Source: Methanobacteriota archaeon (lineage in GTDB: Archaea; Methanobacteriota; Methanobacteria; Methanobacteriales; Methanobacteriaceae). From it: a stretch of DNA of 12,012 nt. A program made the translations under genes and the position numbers. The notes under the pieces are model-generated. The model ran no database searches. It saw nothing but the letters and a program-made list of their open reading frames with translations, and was not told where the DNA came from. Shown piece by piece: positions 5,678-12,012 of the stretch (positions are counted from its first letter, which is position 1; each line of letters begins with the position of its first letter). The stretch is from NCBI GenBank assembly GCA_023436175.1, contig JAEZKE010000043.1, positions 1-12,012 on the forward strand. Direction: 5' to 3'.

Positions 5678-5827
5678 TGGTCTTTGTGGTTGTTCATAAT
5701 CATTATTAACTTAGTTGGCTTTAAATTGAATGATAATAATTTGTAGTGCCACTAATTCTGAAACTGAAAAATAAAAGGCAATATTAGTATTTCTTGTTGT
5801 TTCATAAAAAATTTATTTAACAATAAT

Positions 5828-5849
5828 AACATAATAAATATATTATGTT
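5828..5849. promoter_or_regulatory. Palindrome AACATAATA-AATA-TATTATGTT upstream of the PAS gene
   Basis: Two perfect 9-bp arms (5828-5836 and 5841-5849) flank a four-base spacer, 64 bases upstream of the PAS protein's ATG. TATA-like sequence (AAATTTATTTAA, about 5808-5819; AATAAATATATT within the palindrome) lies beside and inside it. The position fits an operator for a dimeric regulator. None is identified, and AT-rich sequence raises the chance of accidental symmetry. Confidence 0.5.
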
Positions 5850-5913
5850 GTACGATTATCTTTCGAACCTATAGGATTTATTTTAAAAAGGATAGAAGGA
5901 GTGGATTTCTCTA

Positions 5914-7188
5914 ATGAACCGAAAACCAGACTTAAATGGTATTGATGAATTCCGAGTTGAATCTGAAGAATATGGACCTATACTTAGTTTAGATTATCGA
6001 TTTTTTGAGTACATGCAGGAAGGAGTAATTGTTAGTGCTGTTGTGAGGGACAGTTCGGGGGAAGTAGTTGATCTAATAATAAAATATGCTAACATTATTG
6101 CGTACAGGCAAAGAAAAGATTTAAAGGTAGGTTTAATTGAAAAGAGCGTTAAAGAAATTTATACTCCCGAAGATGCTTCTTTTGATATTGAAAAAGCTAA
6201 GGAAGTATTTAAAACAGGTAGGGGAACTCAATATGAAGTATACCTCGCCAATATTGGAAAACATTTTAGCATATCTGCGTTTTCACCAAGAGAGGATATT
6301 TATATATCTTTTTCAACTGACATAACTGAGCGAAAGAAATCAGAAGAAAAGTTAAATGAGGAACGTCAAAAGCTTTTAGATATTATAGAGTTCTTACCTG
6401 ATGCTACTTTTGTAATTAATGAAAAAAAAGAAGTAATAGCGTGGAATAAAGCGCTTGAAGAAATGACTGGAACTCCTAAAGAAGATATTTTAGGTAAGGA
6501 TAATTATGAGTATTCAATACCATTTTATGGTGAAAGAAGACCAATTATCATTGATTTAATATTTTTAAGTGAAGAAGAGATAGAATCTAAGTATACTTAC
6601 GTAAAACGAGAAGGAAACACTTTATTTGCTGAAATCTTTGTAAACAATCTTTTTGGAGGAAGAGGCGCTTATATATTTGTAAAGGCATCTCCACTCTGTG
6701 ATCAAATGGGAAATCTAGTTGGCTCTATTGAAAGTGTTAGAGATATCAGCGATCAGAAAAAAGCTGAAATGAATTTACGTGAAAGTGAAGAAAAATTCCG
6801 CAGTACTATCGAACAATCAACAGATGGTATTTCAATAATAGATGAACATGGGAAAATTATTGAATGGAACAAAGGTATGAAAATAATTACTGGGCATAAA
6901 AAGGAAGATGAAATCGGAAAACAGTTATGGGATTCACAATATGAGTTATTACCTGAAAAAGAAAAGACTCATGAAACATATGGCTATATTAAAGATACAA
7001 TTCAAGAATTTTTAAAAACAGGGCATGCTGAGTGGATAAATAAAGTATTAACCCGTAAAATCCGGCGTTCTGATGGAAATATAAGATATGTAGAATCGGT
7101 TACTTATCCAATTAAAACTGAAACGAGTACAATACTGGGGAGTATAGTAAGAGATGTAACCGAACAGAAAAAAGCTGGAGAAGTTTAG
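5914..7188 (+). CDS. Triple PAS domain protein without a transmitter domain
   Basis: This 424-residue soluble protein consists of three PAS domains and little else. PAS 1 (about 27-140) ends in ISFSTDITERKK. PAS 2 (about 150-283) begins LLDIIEFLPDATFVINEKKEVIAWNKALEEMTG and ends SVRDISDQKKAE. PAS 3 (about 290-420) begins FRSTIEQSTDGISIIDEHGKIIEWNKG and ends SIVRDVTEQKK. Such D-I/V-(T/S)-(E/D)-(R/Q)-KK tails normally connect to a histidine kinase, but here the frame stops five residues later (AGEV, TAG), and the 107 bases that follow show no kinase remnant. PAS domains sense ligands, redox or light through bound cofactors; no conserved cofactor cysteine or haem histidine is evident. It may act as a stand-alone sensor with a separately encoded kinase, or be a truncated kinase. 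GGAG at 5898-5901 is 12 bases from the ATG, a long spacing, but no usual in-frame start lies nearer. Confidence 0.85.
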   Translation: MNRKPDLNGIDEFRVESEEYGPILSLDYRFFEYMQEGVIVSAVVRDSSGEVVDLIIKYANIIAYRQRKDLKVGLIEKSVKEIYTPEDASFDIEKAKEVFKTGRGTQYEVYLANIGKHFSISAFSPREDIYISFSTDITERKKSEEKLNEERQKLLDIIEFLPDATFVINEKKEVIAWNKALEEMTGTPKEDILGKDNYEYSIPFYGERRPIIIDLIFLSEEEIESKYTYVKREGNTLFAEIFVNNLFGGRGAYIFVKASPLCDQMGNLVGSIESVRDISDQKKAEMNLRESEEKFRSTIEQSTDGISIIDEHGKIIEWNKGMKIITGHKKEDEIGKQLWDSQYELLPEKEKTHETYGYIKDTIQEFLKTGHAEWINKVLTRKIRRSDGNIRYVESVTYPIKTETSTILGSIVRDVTEQKKAGEV

Positions 7189-7295
7189 TAGATAATTAGA
7201 GTTAAAATAAGTTGAATTTTGAGGTACAAAGGGTTTATGGAAAAATAGAATGATCTATCTTCCAATTTTATAATTCTCAATAGATTTTTGAGAGA

Positions 7296-7709
7296 TTAGT
7301 ACACTGTGTCTTCGACATCTTTTAATTTTAATGTCCTTCTGACATCTAAACTTAAAGCATCACAGTCTGCTTTAATAGCATCTAAGTGTTTTAATATCCT
7401 TTCTTTTTCTTCATTAATTCTTTCTACATTTTTGTAAGGATATATGGATTCTTTTAACATTTCGTATTCTATTGTTGTGTAAGGATATTCATTGAGCTGT
7501 TTGCAGACTTTTTCCAGGACATCTCCTAAAAATTTGTTCATTTCAACTTTAACACGTTCTCTTATCATTTTGTCGCTGTCTAAATGTTGTTTCATTAACC
7601 TTACAACTTCTGCTTTTGCAAATGGTAACTCTTCAGCTTCTTCTTCTTGAACTTCTTCCATGCCTTCTTCTGTATTTTCTTCAGTTTTTTGAATTTCTTC
7701 TTCGTTCAT
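7296..7709 (-). CDS. Divergent histone-fold protein with acidic N-tail and C-terminal helix
   Basis: The 137-residue product has a very acidic N-terminus (2-27, mostly Glu), then a segment that aligns with archaeal histones. ELPFAKAEVVRLMK (27-40) matches the ELPIAPIGRIIK start of HMfB; a long helix MIRERVKVEMNKFLGDVLEKVCKQLNEY (48-75) matches alpha 2; and PYTTIEYEMLKESI (76-89) matches GRKTIKAEDIELAV. The Arg and Asp that form the usual HMfB clamp are Tyr77 and Met84 here, and several DNA-contact basic residues are absent. Residues 94-130 add a charged helix (NVERINEEKERILKHLDAIKADCDALSLDVRRTLKL) that could form a coiled coil. Histone variants with helical extensions are known in archaea. 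Assignment rests on visual alignment; DNA binding is not assured given the acidity. An excellent GGAGG (7716-7720) lies six bases upstream of the ATG. Confidence 0.65.
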   Translation of the reverse strand: MNEEEIQKTEENTEEGMEEVQEEEAEELPFAKAEVVRLMKQHLDSDKMIRERVKVEMNKFLGDVLEKVCKQLNEYPYTTIEYEMLKESIYPYKNVERINEEKERILKHLDAIKADCDALSLDVRRTLKLKDVEDTVY

Positions 7710-7746
7710 TGAATTCCTCCTTTGTAAACATTAAAAAAATTTTGTG

Positions 7747-7762
7747 TGTAAATATATTTACA
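7747..7762. promoter_or_regulatory. 16-bp perfect palindrome TGTAAATATATTTACA, probable TATA/operator of the histone-fold gene
   Basis: The sequence is fully self-complementary and lies 38-53 bases upstream of the ATG at 7709. Its centre, AAATATATTT, is TATA-like on both strands. A start about 25 bases downstream on the minus strand would give a short leader containing the GGAGG at 7716-7720. An operator superimposed on the TATA box would let a dimeric repressor block TBP. Confidence 0.5.
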
Positions 7763-7802
7763 TGTAAAAGTATTTGATACTTAGTTTCATTTTAAGCATC
7801 AA

Positions 7803-7820
7803 TGCATATAAATTTATGCA
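7803..7820. promoter_or_regulatory. Gapped inverted repeat TGCATA-6-TATGCA
   Basis: Six-base arms (7803-7808 and 7815-7820) surround TAAATT, about 95-110 bases upstream of the histone-fold gene. It may be an additional regulator site or a second TATA-containing promoter; support is only the symmetry. Confidence 0.25.
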
Positions 7821-8015
7821 TAAATAAGGACCTTTTCTTTAATTATTTTGCACATGATGTAAATTATTTTCAGTTGTGATTATATTTCAACTTGTAAAAA
7901 TTCTACATAAAATTAAAGCACCAGTAATTCAAATTATGATGACAGACAATATCAACTATACTTATTATTTGAATATTATACGATGCGTACAGATACTTCC
8001 TGAATTATTACATAT

Positions 8016-8846
8016 CTAAACTATCTCTAAACTTAGATCTAAGGATCTAACAGAATGAGTTATAAAACCTGTTGAGATAATATCTGCCTTTGTTTTTGCA
8101 TATTCAACTATATTTTCAGGTTTTATTCCTCCTGAAACTTCAATTAAAATATTATCCCTTAAATTCCTAGATTCAAGTGCTGAAATGACTTCGTTAATTT
8201 CAGGAGGGTTCATATTGTCTAACATGATAATATCTGCCCCTGCCTTTGCAGCATCTATGGCGCCTTTTTCATCTTCCACTTCTATTTCAATTTTCTTTGT
8301 AAAACTCACGTTATTTTTGGCCATGATCACTGCTTCTTCAATACTACCTACAATTGCAATATGGTTATCTTTAATAAGTACAGAATCATCTAATCTGAAC
8401 CTATGGGTATCTCCTCCACCCACTTTGACAGCATCCTTTTCAAAAATTTGTAGTCCTGGTGTTGTTTTACGTGTACCTGCCAGTATAATATTTTCATTTA
8501 CTTCCCTTATTTTTTGAAGGGTATTAAAGGTTAAAGTTGCAATGCCGCTCATCCTCATAAGAAAATTCAGTACAGTACGCTCTAAGCTTAAAACTATTCG
8601 TGCATTCCCTTTAATTTCCATAACAATATCGTTTGCTTTAACATTATCCCCATCATGTTTTTTAATCACTGATTTAATTTTAAATTCATTAAGTAAGTCA
8701 GATACAGCATCAATTCCGGAAATGATCCCATTTTCTTTGGCTATTATTATTCCCTCTGTTTTTAGACCTTTAGGAATCAGTGCATCCGAGGTAATATCCT
8801 CAAAACCTATATCCTCATAAACCATTTGCTTTAGAATATCTCTCAT
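8016..8846 (-). CDS. nadC: Nicotinate-nucleotide pyrophosphorylase (quinolinate phosphoribosyltransferase)
   Basis: The enzyme converts quinolinate and PRPP to nicotinate mononucleotide, CO2 and pyrophosphate in de novo NAD synthesis. The 276-residue length is normal for the family. Family signatures are present in order: the N-terminal open domain with EDIGFEDITSDAL (11-23), LERTVLNFLMRMSGIAT (88-104), the substrate-binding AGTRKTTPGLQIFEKDAVKVGGGDTHR (123-149) with the Arg-Lys pair at 126-127, VLIKDNHI (156-163), IEIEVED (186-192), MLDNM (208-212) and EVSGGI (236-241) of the phosphate-binding end of the barrel. The start is supported by an AGGGAT ribosome binding site (about 8851-8856). nadA and nadB are not in the window. 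It is divergent from rnz with 103 bases between the two starts. Confidence 0.97.
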   Translation of the reverse strand: MRDILKQMVYEDIGFEDITSDALIPKGLKTEGIIIAKENGIISGIDAVSDLLNEFKIKSVIKKHDGDNVKANDIVMEIKGNARIVLSLERTVLNFLMRMSGIATLTFNTLQKIREVNENIILAGTRKTTPGLQIFEKDAVKVGGGDTHRFRLDDSVLIKDNHIAIVGSIEEAVIMAKNNVSFTKKIEIEVEDEKGAIDAAKAGADIIMLDNMNPPEINEVISALESRNLRDNILIEVSGGIKPENIVEYAKTKADIISTGFITHSVRSLDLSLEIV

Positions 8847-8949
8847 ATTAATCCCTGTTTAGCTATATAAAGTAAAAGATATAAATAAATAACTGGAAAG
8901 AATCGATTATACTCAATTTTATAAATAGTTATATCCAAGGTGAAATATT
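8847..8949. promoter_or_regulatory. Divergent promoter region between nadC and rnz
   Basis: Several TATA-like motifs lie in this 103-base gap. For rnz (rightward), TTTTATAAAT (8917-8926) is a textbook box A but would place the start almost at the ATG, while GATATAAATAAATAA (about 8879-8893) would leave a leader that contains AAGGTGA (8937-8943). For nadC (leftward), TTTATTTATAT on the minus strand (about 8879-8890) is the best-placed candidate. The two promoters may overlap. Confidence 0.4.
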
Positions 8950-9849
8950 ATGGAGCTTGTATTTTTAGGAACGTCATCTGCAATTCCCACCAGCCACAGG
9001 AATCACTCTGCAATAGCATTAAAGGCATTTGGAGAGATTATGCTATTTGATTGTGGTGAAGGTACACAGCTTCAAATGTCAAAGGCTAAAATAAGCCCTA
9101 TGAAAATAAACAATATATTCATAACTCATTTTCATGGAGATCATATTTTAGGACTTCCAGGGATAATTCAATCAATGGCATTTAGAGGAAGAAAAAATCC
9201 ATTACATATATTTGGCCCTAAAGGCCTTGTTGAAATGATAAATATCATAAGAAATTTTGGATATTTTTCACTTACCTTTGAAATTTATATGCATGAGATT
9301 GATGATGGAATTATATTGGAAGAAGAAAATTATAGAATAAGCTGTTCTAAGATGAATCACACAGTTTTAAACTTTGCATACTCAGTATATGAAAAAAGAA
9401 GGCCTAAATTTATAAGAGAGAAGGCAATAGCTCTGGGTATTAAACCAGGACCTGATTTTGGGAAACTCCAACAGGGTATTGCAGTAAAAGTGGGGGATAC
9501 TACAGTACAACCAGAACATGTCCTTGGAGAAGAGAGGAAAGGGCGTAAAATAGTTTATTCTGGTGATACCAGTCCTTCCAAGCAGATGGTAGAATTTGCA
9601 AGAGATGCGGATGTTTTGATACATGAATCGACTTTTGAGGGTATTTGTGGGGATAAGGCTTATGAAATGGGACATTCTACTTCCATTCAAGCTGCAGAAA
9701 TTGCAAAAAAAGCAAATGTTAAAAAATTGATGTTAACCCATGTAAGTACCAGATATAAAAAATCAGATATCCTTGAAACTGAAGCAAGGGAAATATTTGA
9801 AAATTCAATAGTTGCAGAAGACTTAATGCAGATAGAAGTAAAACGTTGA
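8950..9849 (+). CDS. rnz: Ribonuclease Z (tRNA 3' endonuclease)
   Basis: RNase Z cuts pre-tRNAs after the discriminator base to allow CCA addition. The 299-residue product is the short-form, metallo-beta-lactamase enzyme: N-terminal ELVFLGTSSAIPTSHRNHSAIAL, FDCGEGTQLQM (33-43), the zinc motif THFHGDHILGLPG (59-71, with His60, His62, Asp64, His65), MNHTVLNFAYSV with the next metal His, KIVYSGDT with the bridging Asp, HESTF and MGHST, then the final metal motif LMLTHVSTRY. The substrate-arm region (LGIKPGPDFGKLQQGIAVKVGD) is intact. AAGGTGA lies six bases before the ATG. There is nothing odd about its composition or length. Confidence 0.97.
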   Translation: MELVFLGTSSAIPTSHRNHSAIALKAFGEIMLFDCGEGTQLQMSKAKISPMKINNIFITHFHGDHILGLPGIIQSMAFRGRKNPLHIFGPKGLVEMINIIRNFGYFSLTFEIYMHEIDDGIILEEENYRISCSKMNHTVLNFAYSVYEKRRPKFIREKAIALGIKPGPDFGKLQQGIAVKVGDTTVQPEHVLGEERKGRKIVYSGDTSPSKQMVEFARDADVLIHESTFEGICGDKAYEMGHSTSIQAAEIAKKANVKKLMLTHVSTRYKKSDILETEAREIFENSIVAEDLMQIEVKR

Positions 9850-9948
9850 TTGAATAAAAGTACAATTGTTAACAGTTTAGTTATCTATTTAATAATAAAA
9901 CATTAAATCAATGATAGAAAAAGAACCAGAACCTAGGACGTGAAATAA

Positions 9949-10707
9949 ATGGCCATCAGTACGATATTTACAAATCTACAACTTGATGATATTGTTGCTA
10001 TTGTAGTTACATTAGGTGCGGCATTTTTAATAGTACGGCTAACATCCCGTTTTCTTAAAAAAACTCGAATTAAATGGGATCTTGATGTAACCATGATTCA
10101 GGTTCTCAATGAAATCATTAAGTATACAATTTATGTCATTGCTGCAGCTGTAATTCTTGGGATATTTGGAATCAATTTAACTGCCATTGCTGTAAGTTTG
10201 GGAGTAGTGAGTATTGTTGTTGGATTTGCAGCACGTGATACTCTCTCTAATTTCATCGCAGGAATGTTTATATTTTTAGATAAAAGTTTTAGAGTTGGAG
10301 ACATTGTTGAAGTATCTAATCAGAAAGGAAAAATAGTTAAAATGGGTTTCAGGCTTACTACTATACTTACTTATGATAAAAAGATCATCACTATTCCAAA
10401 TGCATTGTTTTCAACAAATCCTTACATAAACCATACGGCATCAGATACAAGAAGGGTAGATTTAGATATAACCATACCTTACACTATGAAACTTGAAGAA
10501 ACTTTAAAATCACTTGAGGACATGGCTACTGGATGTGATTGGGTCCTGAAAAAACCTAAACCGAAAGTTATAGTGAGAGAATTAGTAGACGTCGGGGTCA
10601 AATTAACATTATGTGTATGGATAAATGACCCGTGGAGAATTACAGAATACAGGTCTGCTCTTGGAAAAGAAGCTAAGAAACTTTTAATGGATAAAGACGT
10701 TAACTGA
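9949..10707 (+). CDS. MscS-family mechanosensitive ion channel
   Basis: This 252-residue membrane protein releases solutes through a tension-gated pore during osmotic downshock. Two hydrophobic helices (about 14-32 and 56-76) lead to the pore-lining helix TAIAVSLGVVSIVVGFAARDTLSNFIAGMFIFLDKSF (78-114). The soluble beta domain follows with RVGDIVEV (115-122), GKIVKMGFRLTTILTYDKKIITIPNALF (127-154), and then the alpha/beta C-terminal domain ending at 252. The pore helix has the Ala/Gly-rich pattern of MscS and the FAARDTLSN kink. The size is near that of the minimal E. coli MscS (286 residues) with a short N-terminus. AGGACGTG-like sequence (9935-9942) may serve as ribosome binding site; the GTG at 9940 is in frame but stopped at once by TAA. 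It sits 99 bases after rnz on the same strand, function unrelated. Confidence 0.93.
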   Translation: MAISTIFTNLQLDDIVAIVVTLGAAFLIVRLTSRFLKKTRIKWDLDVTMIQVLNEIIKYTIYVIAAAVILGIFGINLTAIAVSLGVVSIVVGFAARDTLSNFIAGMFIFLDKSFRVGDIVEVSNQKGKIVKMGFRLTTILTYDKKIITIPNALFSTNPYINHTASDTRRVDLDITIPYTMKLEETLKSLEDMATGCDWVLKKPKPKVIVRELVDVGVKLTLCVWINDPWRITEYRSALGKEAKKLLMDKDVN

Positions 10708-10858
10708 GGATAATTAAATGGTTCAGTCCCCAATTAATGCACTATTTCTTAAACACATTAAATAATTAAACATGGAGATATGTTTGCCATTAAATAATGT
10801 TTATCACGTTTAAATAGGTGAATTAATAATATAGAATATAATTAAATTTTTTGATTAA

Positions 10859-10872
10859 CTGTATTTATACAG
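10859..10872. promoter_or_regulatory. Palindrome CTGTAT-TT-ATACAG upstream of the sortase gene
   Basis: Six-base arms (10859-10864 and 10867-10872) with a two-base centre lie 21 bases before the sortase ATG. An AT-rich stretch (ATTAAATTTTTT, about 10841-10852) could be the TATA box, placing the palindrome around the transcription start, where a bound protein would block initiation. Confidence 0.35.
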
Positions 10873-10893
10873 GATAAATAAACTGGTGTAGCA

Positions 10894-11502
10894 ATGTCAA
10901 AATATAAAATTTTAGCTGTTGCCATTGTTTTAGTATCTATAATTACATCTGCAGCTATAGTAATCGTTGGCTACGAGAAATCCCAGGAATTAAATGCATA
11001 TCAAAATAGTTTATATCTTCGAGGGAATGCAAGTGCTCCTGTTGATGTATTAAATCCGTCCACTACTAAATCAATATCTGGAAGCACATCAGAGAATTAC
11101 CGGCTTGTAATTCCAAAAATAGGGGTAAACGCTAAAATAAATTCTTTAACTGTAAATGGTTATAACACGGTTTATCATTATCCTGAAAGTGTTGAACCTG
11201 GCCAAAATGGAGAATGTGGTTTTTTAAGCCATAGAACTAAATATTCTGGCTTATTTGGGAAATTAGGTAGCTTAAAACCTGGAGATGAAGTCATAATAAA
11301 AGATTATACTTTATCTAAAAAATATATTTATAAAGTTACATCCAATGGAAATGACATTAGATGGGATTATAAGGAAAATCCAATTTCATTTGCTCAAAGC
11401 GGGGAACCAAGACTGTTACTTATAACCTGTTATCCTCCTGGACGAAAATTAGCAGCTTATATATGCCATTGTAAATTAGTTTCTACCGCCCCTTTAAATT
11501 AG
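10894..11502 (+). CDS. Membrane-anchored sortase
   Basis: Sortases cleave a C-terminal sorting signal and transfer the protein to an amino group on the cell surface; Methanobacteriales, with pseudomurein walls, commonly encode them. This 202-residue product has an N-terminal membrane anchor (5-26), a short extracellular linker rich in Ser/Asn/Thr, and a sortase beta-barrel (about 68-196). Landmarks are RLVIPKIGVNAKI (70-82), the catalytic His113 in GFLSHRTKYSGLFGKL, LKPGDEVIIKD, and the catalytic Cys179 in LLLITCYPPG. The conserved Arg normally found about nine residues after Cys in an R-(F/Y/L)-(I/V)-V-x-A pattern falls on Ala188 (AYICHCKL); the nearest Arg is 184. Three further residues or so distinguish it from common classes, and I do not assign one. 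A GGTG sequence (10884-10887) precedes the ATG. No substrate or pilin gene lies nearby. Confidence 0.88.
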   Translation: MSKYKILAVAIVLVSIITSAAIVIVGYEKSQELNAYQNSLYLRGNASAPVDVLNPSTTKSISGSTSENYRLVIPKIGVNAKINSLTVNGYNTVYHYPESVEPGQNGECGFLSHRTKYSGLFGKLGSLKPGDEVIIKDYTLSKKYIYKVTSNGNDIRWDYKENPISFAQSGEPRLLLITCYPPGRKLAAYICHCKLVSTAPLN

Positions 11503-11860
11503 TTTTAACATTATTTAGAGGGTTTAAATTTATTATTTTAAAGTGCAGACTACTTATTTTGTTAGTAAATCCATGAAAGTTAATATATATTTTATATTAA
11601 TGGTAATAATCTAAACAATGGACTGTTTTTTGTAAAATTTAGACTATAACTTTTATTATTTGGTACTAATTTCCTATTGTAAATTATTGGGATTATAACT
11701 GCCTATGCAAATATTTAATAGTAATGAACTTCTATAATTTAGGTTTTCATGAAAGGTTATAAAATAGAGGATTACTTCTTTAATTAGGAATAATAATGGA
11801 AATTTAAATTAAATAGGAGATATTTCCAGAGACTCTAAGGAAAAAATTGGACTGATAGCT
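11503..11860. other. Intergenic region between sortase and ferredoxin genes
   Basis: No gene of useful length is supported in these 358 bases; tiny frames such as the 12-codon one from 11749 look random. An AT inverted repeat, TTAATATA-5-TATATTAA (11580-11600), may mark the sortase transcript's end or a regulator site. TATA-like sequences (TTATAAAATA about 11757-11766; ATTTAAATTA about 11802-11811) could drive the ferredoxin gene. TGGAAAT (11797-11803) can pair with ATTTCCA (11822-11828) around a GGAGA. Confidence 0.4.
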
Positions 11861-12012
11861 ATGGTAAAAATAAAAGTAGATGAGAATGCATGTGTGGGAT
11901 GTGGATCTTGCGTTGAGGATTGTCCCAGTGATGTGTATGAATTGGATAGTGAGCATGGTAAGACTGTTGTAGTGAATGAAAAGGATTGTATGGCGTGTTT
12001 ATCATGTCATGA
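11861..12012 (+). CDS. 2[4Fe-4S] ferredoxin-type protein (N-terminal part, cut by window edge)
   Basis: Fifty complete codons precede the right edge. The first cluster motif is complete: Cys11, Cys14, Cys17 and Cys21 in C-VG-C-GS-C-VED-CP. The second begins at Cys43, Cys46 and Cys49 (CMACLSCH), and its fourth Cys would lie beyond the edge. Between them YELDSEHGKTVVVNEKDC is the usual beta turn and linker. The protein would shuttle electrons in methanogen metabolism, or be the ferredoxin-like domain of a larger enzyme; the visible part cannot decide. No good ribosome binding site stands before the ATG at 11861: AAGG (11837-11840) is about 20 bases away, and the nearest GGAGA (11816-11820) is 40 bases away. 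The start is therefore less certain than the frame; in-frame ATT at 11846 or CTG at 11852 would be unusual alternatives. Confidence 0.85.
   Translation, partial: MVKIKVDENACVGCGSCVEDCPSDVYELDSEHGKTVVVNEKDCMACLSCH

Larger units (their letters stand above)
5591..5913. other. Intergenic region between the ZPR1 and PAS genes: T-tracts then promoter
   Basis: No gene is supported in these 323 bases. The first part holds T-rich tracts on the plus strand (5599-5605 and 5655-5677), as expected for archaeal termination of the ZPR1 transcript. The last 100 bases are AT-rich and hold a likely promoter and the palindrome at 5828-5849. The middle section shows nothing recognisable. Confidence 0.5.
7710..8015. 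other. Intergenic region upstream of the histone-fold gene
   Basis: No gene is supported in these 306 bases. The 100 bases nearest the histone-fold gene hold its ribosome binding site (7716-7720), a 16-bp perfect palindrome (7747-7762) and a gapped inverted repeat (7803-7820). The remainder, up to the nadC stop, is AT-rich with no convincing reading frame, tRNA or repeat. Confidence 0.5.

Noticed and set aside
7275..7293. Small inverted repeat TCTCAA-7-TTGAGA between the PAS and histone-fold genes as a terminator
   Set aside because: The stem is only six pairs, and no T-tract follows on the plus strand; it gives too little support for a terminator call.
7189..7295. Decayed histidine kinase domain after the third PAS domain
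   Set aside because: The 107 bases show no readable H-box or ATPase motif in any plus frame and are too short to hold a remnant of useful size.
8185..8820. Plus-strand frames of 110 and 92 codons opposite nadC
   Set aside because: nadC carries all family motifs on the minus strand; the overlapping frames are low-complexity hydrophobic shadows.

Overview
The window looks like chromosomal DNA of a low-GC methanogenic archaeon, most likely order Methanobacteriales and probably Methanobacterium-like. This is inferred from gene content (archaeal-type SepF next to a MinD ATPase, 2-phosphoglycerate kinase, archaeal ZPR1-type zinc protein, archaeal RNase Z, a histone-fold protein, a sortase), from Shine-Dalgarno-led TTG starts, and from AT-rich TATA-like promoters. 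No rRNA, tRNA, transposase, CRISPR array or phage gene was recognised.

Left block, minus strand (1-2867). Read in the direction of transcription it runs: a DUF1611 P-loop protein, the FtsZ membrane anchor SepF, a DUF2226-like protein with a long acidic linker, and the start of a MinD-type ATPase that runs off the left edge. SepF and MinD suggest a cell-division or positioning cluster. A near-perfect 35-bp palindrome separates sepF from the DUF2226-minD pair.

Hairpin array (about 2991-3500). This is the most unusual stretch. About 18 short hairpins, mostly with 3-nt loops, are packed end to end. They are joined by recurring GGAGGTT and AACCCC linkers, and some are nested inside longer stems. 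Two ~140-bp cassettes share only their joints, while their stems differ but stay paired. The array ends in a 50-bp tandem duplication and a last hairpin whose 3' arm is the ribosome binding site of a roadblock/LC7 gene. If transcribed from the TATA-like site just upstream, it would be a structured leader of about 500 nt.

Middle, plus strand (3507-7188): roadblock/LC7 protein, a P-loop kinase of the 2-phosphoglycerate kinase type (cyclic 2,3-diphosphoglycerate pathway), an archaeal ZPR1 zinc-finger protein, and a triple-PAS protein with no kinase domain.

Right part (7296-12012): on the minus strand, a divergent histone-fold protein with an acidic N-terminus and a C-terminal helical extension, and nadC. 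On the plus strand, rnz (divergent from nadC), an MscS-type channel, a membrane-anchored sortase whose usual catalytic Arg position is Ala, and the start of a 2[4Fe-4S] ferredoxin-type protein cut by the right edge. Most genes here look like independent housekeeping units. Several have short palindromes at or near their predicted promoters.
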